Positions 1 to 12,953 of a DNA stretch of 64,000 nt are shown here, piece after piece (position 1 is the first letter of the stretch; each line of letters opens with the position of its first letter). Under the pieces are notes generated by a model, which was given only the letters and a program-made list of their open reading frames with translations, was not told where the DNA came from and made no database searches. The stretch spans positions 1,488,001-1,552,000 of the forward strand of contig NZ_CP041743.1 in NCBI RefSeq assembly GCF_007556815.1. Direction: 5' to 3'. This stretch comes from Paraburkholderia megapolitana (GTDB lineage: Bacteria > Pseudomonadota > Gammaproteobacteria > Burkholderiales > Burkholderiaceae). A program made the position numbers and the translations under genes.

Positions 1-1372
1 CGGCGAGGTCGCCGGTGTAGTCGGTGAAAAACAGGAACGGCTGCTGCGAACCGTACTCTTCATCCATAAAGAGCATCGGGATTTGCGGCGACAGCAGCAA
101 CAGCGCGGTGGCCGCGCGCAGCGCATCGTCGGAACACAGCGTGCGCAGCCGTTCACCGAACGCGCGGTTGCCGATCTGATCGTGGTTTTGCAGAAACATC
201 ACAAATGAAGTGGACGGCAAGTGCGCGCTCGGTTCACCGCGCGGTGCGCCGTCGTGAATCGGCGAGCCTTCGCCCTGATACGCAAACCCCTCGCCGAGTA
301 CGCGCGCGAGCTTGCGAATCGGCTGCTCGGCATACGCGCGATAGTAGCCGTCGTGTTCGCCCGTCAGCAGCACATGCAGCGAGTTGTGCGCATCGTCGTT
401 CCACTGTGCGTCGAAATCGGTGTCGAGCAGGCTCGCCGTGTTGCGCTCGTTCTCGAGCACGAGGTAGATGTGCCGGCCGTGCTGCATCCTCGCGCGGATG
501 TGCTCTGATAGTTCGCGCAACCAGTCGTCGTTGGCGATCGCATGGACCGCATCGATACGCAAACCGTCGAAGCGATATTCGTTGAGCCAGTAGAGCGCGT
601 TGTCAAAGAAGAACTCGCGCACTTCGGTCCGCGAAAAATCGATGGCCTGACCCCACGGCGTGTGCGTGCCGTCGCGAAAGAACGGCTTCGCATACTGGTT
701 CAGATAGTTGCCGTCCGGGCCGAAGTGGTTGTACACGACGTCGAGCAATACCGCGAGGCCGAGGCCATGCGCGGTGTCGATCAACGCTTTCAGTTCGTCG
801 GGGCGGCCGTAAGCGGAGTCGGGCGCATACGGCAGTACGCCGTCGTAGCCCCAGTTGTGCGCGCCCGGAAAGTCGTTGAGCGGCATCAGTTCGATGGCGG
901 TGACGCCGAGTTCCACGAGCGCGGGCAACCGTTTCATCACGCCCGCATAACCGCCGAGCGCGCCCACATGCAGTTCGTACAGCACCGCCTCTTCCCACGG
1001 TCTGCCATGCCAGCGTGTGTGCTGCCACACGTACGCGCGCGGATCGATCACTTCGCTTGGGCCATGCACGTCCTGCGGCTGGAAGCGCGACGCGGGGTCG
1101 GGCACCGCGAGACCGCTATCGAGCTGGTACCGGTACAGCGTGCCCGCGCCGCAGGCGGCTTCGGCCTCGAACCAGCCGTTACCGGTCGGCGTCATGTCGA
1201 GCGCGCCCTGCTGCGGACCGCTTTCGATCGTCACCTGCACCGCGTTGCACGACGGCGCCCAGAAGCGAAACCGCGTGCGCGGTTTTGCACTCGCCGCGCC
1301 GACCAGTTGTGCGCCGAACGGCAGGCAATGCGCATGATGATGCGCGTGAGGATCGATCGGATGGTCGGACAT
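1..1372 (-). CDS. treZ: Malto-oligosyltrehalose trehalohydrolase, 3' end cut by window
   Basis: A GH13 enzyme that hydrolyses the terminal alpha-1,1 bond of maltooligosyl-trehalose to release free trehalose in the cytoplasm (TreX/Y/Z pathway). The frame is open to the window edge, so about 457 residues are visible and the C-terminus is missing. GH13 signatures are seen: GLRIDAVHAI near residue 267 (nucleophile Asp), LENERNT near 305 (acid/base Glu) and LQNHDQIGNRAFGERL near 395, the last typical of TreZ. An N-terminal His-rich stretch precedes the beta-sandwich domain. The start ATG is preceded by GAAGGG at a sensible distance. It is the fifth gene of the glgE operon, 35 bp after glgX; treY would be expected beyond the left edge. 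Confidence 0.93.
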   Translation of the reverse strand, partial: MSDHPIDPHAHHHAHCLPFGAQLVGAASAKPRTRFRFWAPSCNAVQVTIESGPQQGALDMTPTGNGWFEAEAACGAGTLYRYQLDSGLAVPDPASRFQPQDVHGPSEVIDPRAYVWQHTRWHGRPWEEAVLYELHVGALGGYAGVMKRLPALVELGVTAIELMPLNDFPGAHNWGYDGVLPYAPDSAYGRPDELKALIDTAHGLGLAVLLDVVYNHFGPDGNYLNQYAKPFFRDGTHTPWGQAIDFSRTEVREFFFDNALYWLNEYRFDGLRIDAVHAIANDDWLRELSEHIRARMQHGRHIYLVLENERNTASLLDTDFDAQWNDDAHNSLHVLLTGEHDGYYRAYAEQPIRKLARVLGEGFAYQGEGSPIHDGAPRGEPSAHLPSTSFVMFLQNHDQIGNRAFGERLRTLCSDDALRAATALLLLSPQIPMLFMDEEYGSQQPFLFFTDYTGDLA

Positions 1373-1407
1373 GATTCGTAACCCTTCGGTTGAATGCCAC
1401 CGCATCG

Positions 1408-3672
1408 TCAAGCTTGCGGCGGATCTTCGTCGCTTTCGTCAACTTCGTCGATTCCGCTGACTTCATCCAGTGTCGTACTGTCCACGATTCCGGCCGGTTC
1501 GACAGTCGGCTCGGCAGGCGGCGTCGCCAGCACGCGTTCGGCGGCGCGCCATGCGGCGAACCAGTCCGCTGTGCCTGTCGGTTGTGCGGCCAGCAGCGCG
1601 AAACCATGCGCTTCGATCGACAACTGAGGCGTGGCGAGCGCATACGGTGCCACTTCGGACTGTGCCGTATCGAGCAGCACGTGCCATTCCAGCTGCGGCG
1701 CGGGCGGCGTGAACTGCAGCGTATTGGCCGACGCGTTCAGCATCATCAACAATACTTCCGTTTCTCCATCGCGTCCCGGACCGGCGCGGCGCAATGTCAG
1801 CGCGCGTCCTTCGGGGTCCTGCCACGCTTCGGTGGAGAGCGGTTCGCCGCGTTCGTCGAACCAGCCGATGTCATGTACTCCCGGCAGCACCTCGCGGTCG
1901 CCGAACAGGAAGCGGGTTTCGCGCAGCAGCGGATGTTGCTTGCGCAATGCGATCAGCCGCGCGACGAAGGCAGTCATGCGTCGCCCGTCGTCGGTCGCTG
2001 CACGCTCCCAGTCGATCCACGAAATATCGTTATCCTGGCAGTACGCGTTGTTGTTGCCTTGCTGCGTGCGACCGCTTTCGTCGCCGGCCAGCAGCATGGG
2101 CGTGCCGAGTGAGACGAACAGCGTGGCCAGCAGCGAACGCGCGACACGGGCACGCGTGGCGACGATTGCCGGATCGTCGCTCGGACCTTCAGCACCCCAG
2201 TTCGAACTGCAATTCTCGTTGTGGCCGTCGTTGTTGTTCTCGCCGTTGATCTCGTTGTGTTTCTGCTCGTACGACACGAGATCGGCGAGCGTGTAGCCGT
2301 CGTGCGAGGCGACGTAGTTCACGGACGCCCATGGCTTGCGATGACGCCGGTTGAACAGATCCGCGGATCCTGTCAGACGAGCTGCCAGATCGGGCCGCAA
2401 CCCTGCATCGCCGCGCCAGAAGCGTCGCACGGTGTCGCGATAGCGATCGTTCCATTCGCCGAAGCCTGGCGGATGGTTGCCGAGTTGATAGCCGCCAGGG
2501 CCGATGTCCCACGGCTCGGAGATCAGCTTGCGTTGTGCGAGCACAGGGTCCTGGCGTAACGCGTCGAAGAAACCCGAACCCGGATCGAAACCTGTGTGCT
2601 CGCGACCAAGCGTCACACCGAGATCGAAACGGAAACCATCGATGTTGAACGCCGTGGCCCAGTAACGCAGCGAGTCGGTGATCATCTGCAGCACGCGCGG
2701 ATGAGGCACGTTCAACGTGTTGCCGCAGCCGGTATCGTTGATGTGGTGCCGCTCGTCGCCGGGTATCAGCCGGTAGTAGCTCGCGTTGTCGAGGCCGCGC
2801 CACGAGATGGTCGGTCCCATTTCGCCGCCTTCGCACGTGTGGTTGTACACGACGTCGAGAATCACTTCGATGCCGGCCGCGTGCAACTGACGTATGGCGA
2901 TGCGCATTTCGTCGAGACGGTGCGTCGACAGGTACGACGGTTCCGGCGCGAAGAACGCAGCCGTGTTGTAGCCCCAGTAGTTGCGCAGGTCGCGCTCGAC
3001 CAGAAAGCGGTCGTTCAGGAACGCGTGCACGGGCAGCAGTTCGACCGCAGTGACGCCGAGCTTGCGCAGATGATCGATGAAGTCCGGCGACGAGAGCGCG
3101 GAGAACGTGCCGCGCTCATGGGCGCGCAGATCGTGCCGCCGCATCGACGTGCCGCGCACATGCGTTTCGTAGATCACGGTTTCGCCCCACGGCACGTTCG
3201 GACGCGTGTCGTGCGACCAGTCGAACGCTTCGTCGACGACGACGCACTTCGGCATGGCAGGCGCCGAATCGCGCCGGTCGATCGACAGATCGAGCCGGTT
3301 CGAATGCATGCGGTAACCGAACAGCGCGTCGGACCAGCGGAACTGGCCGACCAGCTTGCGTGCGTACGGGTCGAGCAGCAGCTTGTGCGGATTGAAGCGA
3401 TGGCCATGCTGCGGTTGATACGGGCCGTGAGCGCGAAAGCCGTATACGGTGCCCGGATGCGCGTTCGGCAGATAGCCGTGCCAGACCTCGTCGGTGCACT
3501 CGGGCAGCGCGAGTCGCGCGAGCTCCTTGCGGCCGGTCGGGTCGAACAGGCACAACTCGATCTTCTCCGCGTTCGCGGAGAACACGGCGAAGTTCACGCC
3601 GAGGCCGTCCCAACTCGCGCCGAGTGGATAAGGCACGCCCGGCGCAAGTCGATCGGGCAAAACGTGCGACAT
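1408..3672 (-). CDS. glgX: Glycogen debranching enzyme GlgX/TreX
   Basis: Isoamylase-type GH13 debranching enzyme that hydrolyses alpha-1,6 branches of glycogen-like glucan and feeds linear maltodextrin to TreY/TreZ. About 754 residues, usual family length. Seen: N-terminal CBM48-like domain (GVNFAVFSANAEKIELCLFD), GFRFDLGVTLG near 345 (nucleophile), SEPWDIGPGGYQLG near 385 (acid/base) and NYVASHDGYTLADLVSYEQKHN near 450. I start at the ATG reading MSHVLPDRL, which has GGGA just upstream and matches the family start. In-frame ATGs at 3696 and 3723 lack a clear ribosome binding site. It lies between glgB and treZ on the same strand and is surely co-transcribed. The C-terminal tail is acidic and low complexity. 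Confidence 0.95.
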   Translation of the reverse strand: MSHVLPDRLAPGVPYPLGASWDGLGVNFAVFSANAEKIELCLFDPTGRKELARLALPECTDEVWHGYLPNAHPGTVYGFRAHGPYQPQHGHRFNPHKLLLDPYARKLVGQFRWSDALFGYRMHSNRLDLSIDRRDSAPAMPKCVVVDEAFDWSHDTRPNVPWGETVIYETHVRGTSMRRHDLRAHERGTFSALSSPDFIDHLRKLGVTAVELLPVHAFLNDRFLVERDLRNYWGYNTAAFFAPEPSYLSTHRLDEMRIAIRQLHAAGIEVILDVVYNHTCEGGEMGPTISWRGLDNASYYRLIPGDERHHINDTGCGNTLNVPHPRVLQMITDSLRYWATAFNIDGFRFDLGVTLGREHTGFDPGSGFFDALRQDPVLAQRKLISEPWDIGPGGYQLGNHPPGFGEWNDRYRDTVRRFWRGDAGLRPDLAARLTGSADLFNRRHRKPWASVNYVASHDGYTLADLVSYEQKHNEINGENNNDGHNENCSSNWGAEGPSDDPAIVATRARVARSLLATLFVSLGTPMLLAGDESGRTQQGNNNAYCQDNDISWIDWERAATDDGRRMTAFVARLIALRKQHPLLRETRFLFGDREVLPGVHDIGWFDERGEPLSTEAWQDPEGRALTLRRAGPGRDGETEVLLMMLNASANTLQFTPPAPQLEWHVLLDTAQSEVAPYALATPQLSIEAHGFALLAAQPTGTADWFAAWRAAERVLATPPAEPTVEPAGIVDSTTLDEVSGIDEVDESDEDPPQA

Positions 3673-3767
3673 GAATCCCGTTCCGGTTTTTCTCATCAGT
3701 TGTTCTGTTCGCCCTGTTGTCATTCACGCGCTGCGACATGCCAGACAGCACGTTGTTCTTCAATCCT

Positions 3768-5985
<2,218 letters not shown>

Positions 5986-5993
<8 letters not shown>

Positions 5994-8900
5994 GGTCGCC
6001 TTCGGACACGGATGGTGCCGCATCGGGTGCATGCAGGGGCTCGCCGAGCAGGCGGCTTGCCAGTGCCGCGAGTCCGCGCACCGGTAAGCCGATCCAGGTC
6101 GGCCGGTTGGCCGCTTCGTAGCGGATTTCGTAGGCCGCTTTCTCGATCAGGAACAGATCGAGCAGCGCTTGCTCGCTCGTCGCGGCGACTAGCGGCTGCG
6201 CGGCTGCTGCGACGGCGATGCGGTATTCGTCGAGAAAACGTTCGGCGGCACTGGCGCGGAAGCGCTCGAACAGCGCGCGCTTGCGCTCGGCGGTCTGTTG
6301 CGGCGCGCTTTCCGTGGTCGATTGCGCGGCGGCGCTTGCATACGACAGCGAGCGCAACAGCCCGGCCACGTCGCGCAACGGGCTCGACTTCATACGCCGC
6401 TCGGCAAGCGTGCGGGCTGGCTCGCCCTCGAAGTCGATCAGGAACGCATCGCCCTGCGCGACCAGCACCTGGCCCAGATGAAAGTCGCCGTGGATGCGTG
6501 TGCGTAACGCGCCCGCATCGGCGCTCACCAGACGCCCGACCGCGTCGCTCAGTGCGGCACGGCGATCGAGCAGGGCGCGCGCGAGATCGAGCGTGTCGTC
6601 GTTCAGGTGGTTGAGCTGTCTTGCGAGCACGTCGAGCGCCGAAGCGAGCATCGACTGTGTACCGTCGATCCACGCGCGGATCTGCGCGGCATCCGCGGGC
6701 TCGGGCGCGAACGCGGGGTCGTCGCACGGCGACGCGAGTGCGACGTGCAGTTCGCCGAGCCGTTTGCCGATGACACCGGCCAGCGCACTGTAGCCGGCTG
6801 TCGCGTCCTCTTCGTCGTGCGTGCGATCCGGCGCCTGGTCGTGCGAATCGCCGACGTGCGCGAGTTCGTCGATCGCGCGGCGCAGATAGTCGAGCGCCCA
6901 GTTCCACGCATCGCCCTGGTTGTCGATGAAGCCTTGCAGGATGGCAAGCGTGTGCGGTACACCGGCCGGATCGACACGTACCACTTCGCCGTAGAGCGGC
7001 GCGGTGTTCGCGTAGCCGAGCTGGGTCAGATAGCGGCTCATCTCCGCTTCGGGATGCACACCGTCCAGCAGCCGCCGCACAAGCTTCAGCACGGCGACGT
7101 CGGCGATCACGAGCGAGCTGTTGCTTTGCTCGGCCGCGAGCCAGCGAATCTCGGGTCGCTCTTCGAGCGTGAGTTCATCGAAGCGGTCGGTCGGTACAAA
7201 GCAGATTTCGCTTTTCTGCACGGTCGGCACAACCGCGCGCTCGCGCAATTTGCGCAGCACGCCATGCGCGAACAGCGGCAGCGAGAACGCATCGGTCAGG
7301 TGACCAATCGTACGGTTGCGGCGCACGCGAGCAAGCGCGAGCTGCATGAAGAGCGGCGTCGTAGTATCGGCGCCCCACGAGATCGCGATCGGCACGACAT
7401 AGCGCTCGGTGTGATCGCCGACGTCCGCCTCGATCTCGGTGAATGCGAAGCCGCCGTTCGGAATGGTTGTGAGCGCGGCAAGGCGCACGGCGTTCAGCTT
7501 CTGGTCCTTCGATGCAAACCAGCGGCGCCGGCTCAACCACGAAGGCAGTACCTCGGATTCGAGCAGCCGCACGTTTTCCGGTGTTGGCCCAGCCTGACCT
7601 TCGCGGATCACGATGGTGACGAATTCGGGCAGCGGCTCGGAGGCCGGCTGGCTCCACGTGGGCCGCGCGCCGCCTTCGCAGAGCAGGAACCACAGGAAGC
7701 CGTACGGCGGGAACGTCAGCAGATAGGTGAGCTGGCCGATCGCGGGGAACACCGAATCTGCGGTCATCTCGATCGGCACCGCGCCGGCGAATTCGGACAG
7801 GTCGAGTTCGACCGCCTGCGGCGCGCGCGACAGATTGGCGACACAGAGGATTGGCGCTTCGCCGGGCATTTCGCGCACATACGCGAGAATCTTGCGATTG
7901 TCCGGTCGCAGGAAGCGGATGCTGCCGCGCCCAAACGAGTGTTTCGCGCGGCGCGTGGCAAGCATGCGCCGGGTCCAGTTCAGCAGCGAATGCGGATCGC
8001 GACTCTGCGCTTCGACATTGACCGCATCGAAGCCGTACAGCGCGCCCATCACCGGCGGCAACACGAGCTGCTCGGGATCGGCGCGCGAGAAACCGCCGTT
8101 GCGATCCGACGACCACTGCATCGGCGTACGCACACCGTCGCGGTCGCCGAGGTGGATGTTGTCGCCCATCCCGAGTTCGTCGCCGTAGTAGATGACCGGC
8201 GTGCCGGGCATCGACAGCAGCAGCGAGTTGATCAGCTCGATGCGGCGGCGGTCGCGCTCCATCAGCGGGGCGAGCCGGCGGCGGATGCCGAGATTCAGGC
8301 GCGCGCGACGGTCGCTTGCATAGGTGTTCCACAGGTAGTCGCGCTCGGAATCGGTGACCATTTCGAGCGTCAGTTCATCGTGATTGCGCAGGAAGATCGC
8401 CCACTGGCAGGTGGGTAGCAGATCCGGCGTCTGCTTCATGATGTCGATGATCGGGAAGCGGTCCTCGCTCGCGATCGCCATGTAGATGCGCGGCATTAGC
8501 GGAAAGTGGAACGCCATGTGGCATTCGTCTTCGTTGCCGAAATACTCCTGCACGTCTTCCGGCCACTGGTTCGCTTCGGCGAGCAGCATGCGGTTCGGAT
8601 ACTCGGCATCGATTGTCGCGCGGATCTTCTTCAGTACCGCATGTGTTTCCGGCAGGTTCTCGTTGTTCGTGCCTTCGCGTTCGACCAGATACGGCACCGC
8701 GTCGAGCCGCAGTCCGTCGATACCCATATCGAGCCAGAAGCGCATCACCTGTAGCACCTCGCGCAGCACGGCGGGGTTGTCGAAGTTCAGATCGGGCTGG
8801 TGCGAATAGAAGCGATGCCAGTAGTACGCGCCTGCTACCGGGTCGTAGGTCCAGTTCGACGGCTCGGTATCGATGAAGATGATGCGGGTCTCTTCGTACT

Positions 8901-9468
8901 TCTTGTCGGTATCGGACCACACGTAGTAGTTGCGGTAATTCGAGCCGGGTTTGGCGCGCCGTGCGCGCTGGAACCACGGATGCTGGTCCGACGTATGGTT
9001 GATGACCAGCTCGGTGATCACGCGGATGCCGCGCGCATGCGCTTCCTGGATGAAGTGGCGCACGTCGGCGAGCTGACCGTAGTCCGGATGCACGCCGCGA
9101 TAGTCGGCGATGTCGTAACCGTCGTCGCGGCGCGGCGACGGATAGAACGGCAGCAGCCAGACCACGTTGACGCCCAGTTCCGCGATGTAGTCGAGCTTCG
9201 CGAGCAGACCGGGAAAATCGCCGACGCCGTCGTTGTTCGCATCGAAGAACGACTTTACGTGTACCTGGTAGATGATCGCGTCCTTGTACCAGAGCGGATC
9301 GTCGGACAGCGGCGAGGGTTTGCCGCGGCGCGCGGTGCGTGGCTTTGCGTTGCCGCCGGCTGTGCTGCCGTGGGTTGTCGTGCCGACGGCGCTGCCGTTG
9401 TCGCTGCCAATGTCGCTGTCGTCATCGGGCAGCCCGACGGAAAGATCGTCGCGTGGTTCGCGGGTCAT
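5986..9468 (-). CDS. treS: Trehalose synthase fused to maltokinase (TreS-Mak)
   Basis: Bifunctional protein of 1160 residues. The N-terminal GH13 trehalose synthase interconverts trehalose and maltose; the C-terminal maltokinase phosphorylates maltose to maltose-1-phosphate, the GlgE substrate. Seen: TreS motifs [17 protein letters not shown] near 60, [10 protein letters not shown] near 252, [11 protein letters not shown] near 295 and [15 protein letters not shown] near 360; the kinase half has [13 protein letters not shown] near 991 and FLIDFEGEP, the aminoglycoside-phosphotransferase-like catalytic and metal motifs. A low-complexity Asp/Ser/Gly leader of about 50 residues precedes the TreS domain. 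The start overlaps the glgE stop as ATGA (9465-9468). In many actinobacteria the two activities are separate proteins; this fusion is common in proteobacteria. Confidence 0.95.
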
Positions 9469-12400
9469 TGCGCACCTTCGTTCGGAGAGTCGAAGTCCGC
9501 GGCGTGCGGGCGAGTGGGTGCACCTGAAGCATCGGGTTCGGCAGGCGGCAGTCCGCCTGCGGGCGCGATGCGCCAGATCGCAAACGGTCGCGCTCCCGGG
9601 TCGAGGCGCACGTGTTGCCAGCGGCCATGCCATTCGAAACGTGCGCCGCTGATTTCGTCGGTGACTTCCAGCGCGCCGTGATCGTCCAGCCGCCAGCGCT
9701 CGAACGTTGCCTGCGATAGCTCGACGTCCGCACCTTGCTCATTGAACGGATCGAGATTGATTGCGACGACGAGCACGTTGTCGCGCGCTTCGGTGGCTTT
9801 TTCGAAGAACAGGATGTGATCGTTATGCGCAGGCAGGAACGTGACGCCGAGATGCGAATGGAGCGCTGGGTTCGCACGACGGATGCGGTTCAGCGCCGTG
9901 ATGTCGGTGACGATATTGCCGGGCCGGTTCCAGTCCCACGCGCGCAACTGATACTTCTCGGAGTCGAGATATTCCTCGCTGTTGGGTAGTGCGGCGGCTT
10001 CGCACAACTCGAAGCCGCTATACACGCCCCATAACCCCGACAACGTGGCGGCCAGCGCCGCGCGGATCTGAAAACCCGCACGCCCCGACGACTGCAGATG
10101 CCGCGGGTTGATGTCCGGCGTATTGACGAAGAAGTTCGGCCGGTAGAAGTCGCGCGGCTCGGTCTGCGTGAGTTCGCTCAGGTATTCGATGAAATCGCGC
10201 TTCGATTCGCGCCACGTGAAGTACGTGTACGACTGCGAGAAACCGAGCTTTGCGAGGCGGTACATCATGCGCGGCCGCGTGAACGCTTCCGCGAGGAAGA
10301 TCGTGTCTGGGTAACGCCCACGCACGTCGGCGATCATCCACTCCCAGAATGGCAGCGGCTTCGTATGCGGGTTGTCGACGCGGAAGATGCGTACGCCCGC
10401 TTCGATCCAGAACAGGATCACGTCGCGCAACGCGAGCCATAGATCGGGTTTTGCATCGTCGGCGTAGAAATCGGGGTTGACGATGTCCTGATACTTCTTC
10501 GGCGGGTTCTCCGCGTAGCGCAGCGTGCCGTCGGGGCGCCACGCGAACCACGTCGGATGCTCTTTCAGCCACGGATGATCGGGCGAACACTGGATCGCGA
10601 AGTCGAGCGCGATTTCGAGGCCGTGCTCGCGCGCGGCGCCGAGCAGCGCATGAAAGTCGGCGAGCGTACCGAGTTCCGGATGCACGGCCGTATGCCCGCC
10701 TTCGGCACCACCGATCGCATACGGACTGCCGACGTCGCCCGGTTGCGCGGTCAGCGTGTTGTTGCGACCTTTGCGGTTCGCCATACCGATCGGGTGGATC
10801 GGCGGGAAATACAGCACGTCGAAGCCCATGTCGCGGATGCGCGGCAGCTTGGCGATCACGTCGGCGAATGTGCCGTGACGCTGCTCGTCGTCGCTCATCG
10901 AGCGCGGGAAGATTTCGTACCAGCTGGCAAAGCGGGCGGCGGTGCGTTCGGCGTCGAGCGGGTAGACGACGGGGTCGTGGCTGAGAAACGGCTGGTAGCC
11001 GGAAGTGGCGATCAGACGGGCCGTCTCGGGCGCGAACAGGATCTCCTGGCGTCTGGCCGTGTCGGCCTGCGCGAACTGTGCGACGAAGGGGGCGTACTGT
11101 GCGGTGGCTGGTCCTCTGTAGGAGGCGGTCAGCAGTGTTTCCCGGTACGCGAGTACCCGTTCGAACAACTGCTTCGCTTCATCGAGTTCGAGATCGACCG
11201 GCTGACCCACGTTGAGTTTCTTCTGCACATGGTCGACTAGCGAAGCGAAGTCGTCGCGCCATGCGACTACTCTGAATTCGTGCCGCCCGAGCCGCTCGAG
11301 TGGGATGTGCGCGTGCCACATGTCCATGCCGGCGGGTGCCGCGACTGTCATTGGCTCCACGTACCAGCCGGGGCCGCCCACGGCGCGCCAGTGCACCACG
11401 GCGGCAATCTTGTCGTGACCTTCGGCGAAAATCGCCGCGCGAATTTCGACGCGTTCGCCAACCACCCGCTTCACCGGGAAACGCCCGCCATCCACCGCGG
11501 GCGACACGCTTTCGATCACGACGCGCGGCGCTGTCAGCGCATCGTTCACGGTTTTCTTGCCGCTGTCCTTGCCGCGGCCTGTATCAACGGGCGGTGCGAG
11601 CTGCACCGGTGCCTCGGCGATTGCAGCGAATAGCCGACAGGCGCCCGGCGCGAGCGTGAACGCACCGAGCGGCAATGGTGCGTGGCGCGCTGGGGTATCG
11701 ATGGACTGGAAGCGCGTGAAATTGCCTGGCACGCCGTCGAGAAAGCGAGCGGGCTCGACATGCACCGATGTGGTGAGATCGGGATTGACGACGACGAGGA
11801 CGGCGTCGCTAGCGCTGCGCAGATCGCGTGTGTCGCCGCGCAGCAGCGCCGCGACAGGGGCGCCTGGGCCGCTCAGCACGCGCAGTTCGCCGGACGCATT
11901 GAGCGGCCAGGTGTCGCGTTGCAACGCGTTGGCCGTGGCGATCGTCTTGCACAGATCGAAGCGCGCATGCGCCACGTACTGCGCCGCATGTCCAGGTGAC
12001 GCAGGCGACGCCGGCGCGGTCAGCGACAGCGGCTCGTCGATACCGTATTCGAAGCCCATCGGCATGAGCCAGCCGGTGCCGGTCGCGACGGCGAGATTTA
12101 GCGCGCGGCGATACGCACGCTCGACGAGCGCCACGTCGTCACGGCCGGCGAATTCTGCTGCGAGCCGCGTGTCGTATGGCGCTTCGGGGAAGGCGATAGG
12201 CCCGCCGAGCGGCACCAGTGCCGCGTGCTCGTCGGTCATCCATGCAGCGCGGAAGTCCCACCAGCGCACCGACGAAAACACGCTGTCGAAGCCCGCGCCT
12301 TCGAGCGCGGCGAGATCGGTACGTGTGAGACCGGGCGTGGCAGCGAGAAAGCGCAGCGCCGGGTACCGCGCGCGGACTGCGGCGCGCAGCCGTTGCCAGA

Positions 12401-12953
12401 CCGCACGCGGCACGCGATGCGGCGAATCGAAACGAAAGCCGCCGAGACCCGCGTCGGCAAGCGCAAGCAGCGTCTGGGTCCACCAGTCGACGAGCGGTGC
12501 TTCATTCAGATCGTTGCGCGTGAAGTCGCGCGCGAAGTCGAACAACGCGACGCTGTCATCGCGATGCGCGTGGCGCGGATCGAGGCGCGCTGCCTCGCTG
12601 TCGAGCGGCTGGAACCAGTCGGGATGCGCTGCGTACACTGCGCTATCAATGGCGACGCGGTCGACGGCGAGATCGGCGAGCAGCGTCAGGCCGTGGGCGC
12701 GAGCCTCGGCGGCGAGTGTGCGTAGACCTTCGGCGGCTGGGCGCTCGGTGGCAAATACGGGGTGCAGCCGCGCGTGATCGGCAGTAACGAACGCATGTCC
12801 GGAGCGGCCCGGCTGGAACAGCCCGCCGATCAGCAGATGATCGAACCCGAGCGCCGCCGCGTGGGCGAACTGCGCGGGCCACGCGGCAAGCGGCCCGATG
12901 AGGGGAGCGTGGACAAAGTAGATCCGTGGCGCATACGCGTGAGCAGCTTCCAT
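9465..12953 (-). CDS. glgE: Alpha-1,4-glucan:maltose-1-phosphate maltosyltransferase with duplicated N-terminal domain
   Basis: GlgE transfers maltosyl units from alpha-maltose-1-phosphate to the non-reducing end of alpha-1,4-glucan. Residues about 475-1135 form a complete GlgE: N-terminal beta domain, YEIFPRS, VLYFPPIHPIG near 713, nucleophile Asp860 in RIFRVDNPHTKP, acid Glu889 in IFLAEAFTRP, and VNTPDINP near 943. The first 450 or so residues (total 1162; classic GlgE is near 660-700) are an extra GH13-like module with GGFRFDSPHR at 171-180 and RFLAATPG at 201-208. These align with the catalytic segments, but Ala205 stands where the acid Glu should be. It is the first gene of the operon, and its 3' end overlaps treS. 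Function of the C-terminal half is secure; the N-terminal half is probably non-catalytic. Confidence 0.93.
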   Translation of the reverse strand: MEAAHAYAPRIYFVHAPLIGPLAAWPAQFAHAAALGFDHLLIGGLFQPGRSGHAFVTADHARLHPVFATERPAAEGLRTLAAEARAHGLTLLADLAVDRVAIDSAVYAAHPDWFQPLDSEAARLDPRHAHRDDSVALFDFARDFTRNDLNEAPLVDWWTQTLLALADAGLGGFRFDSPHRVPRAVWQRLRAAVRARYPALRFLAATPGLTRTDLAALEGAGFDSVFSSVRWWDFRAAWMTDEHAALVPLGGPIAFPEAPYDTRLAAEFAGRDDVALVERAYRRALNLAVATGTGWLMPMGFEYGIDEPLSLTAPASPASPGHAAQYVAHARFDLCKTIATANALQRDTWPLNASGELRVLSGPGAPVAALLRGDTRDLRSASDAVLVVVNPDLTTSVHVEPARFLDGVPGNFTRFQSIDTPARHAPLPLGAFTLAPGACRLFAAIAEAPVQLAPPVDTGRGKDSGKKTVNDALTAPRVVIESVSPAVDGGRFPVKRVVGERVEIRAAIFAEGHDKIAAVVHWRAVGGPGWYVEPMTVAAPAGMDMWHAHIPLERLGRHEFRVVAWRDDFASLVDHVQKKLNVGQPVDLELDEAKQLFERVLAYRETLLTASYRGPATAQYAPFVAQFAQADTARRQEILFAPETARLIATSGYQPFLSHDPVVYPLDAERTAARFASWYEIFPRSMSDDEQRHGTFADVIAKLPRIRDMGFDVLYFPPIHPIGMANRKGRNNTLTAQPGDVGSPYAIGGAEGGHTAVHPELGTLADFHALLGAAREHGLEIALDFAIQCSPDHPWLKEHPTWFAWRPDGTLRYAENPPKKYQDIVNPDFYADDAKPDLWLALRDVILFWIEAGVRIFRVDNPHTKPLPFWEWMIADVRGRYPDTIFLAEAFTRPRMMYRLAKLGFSQSYTYFTWRESKRDFIEYLSELTQTEPRDFYRPNFFVNTPDINPRHLQSSGRAGFQIRAALAATLSGLWGVYSGFELCEAAALPNSEEYLDSEKYQLRAWDWNRPGNIVTDITALNRIRRANPALHSHLGVTFLPAHNDHILFFEKATEARDNVLVVAINLDPFNEQGADVELSQATFERWRLDDHGALEVTDEISGARFEWHGRWQHVRLDPGARPFAIWRIAPAGGLPPAEPDASGAPTRPHAADFDSPNEGAQ

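Noticed and set aside
6607..8418. A 603-codon plus-strand open frame inside treS
   Set aside because: Antisense shadow of the TreS-Mak fusion, with no motif and no ribosome binding site.
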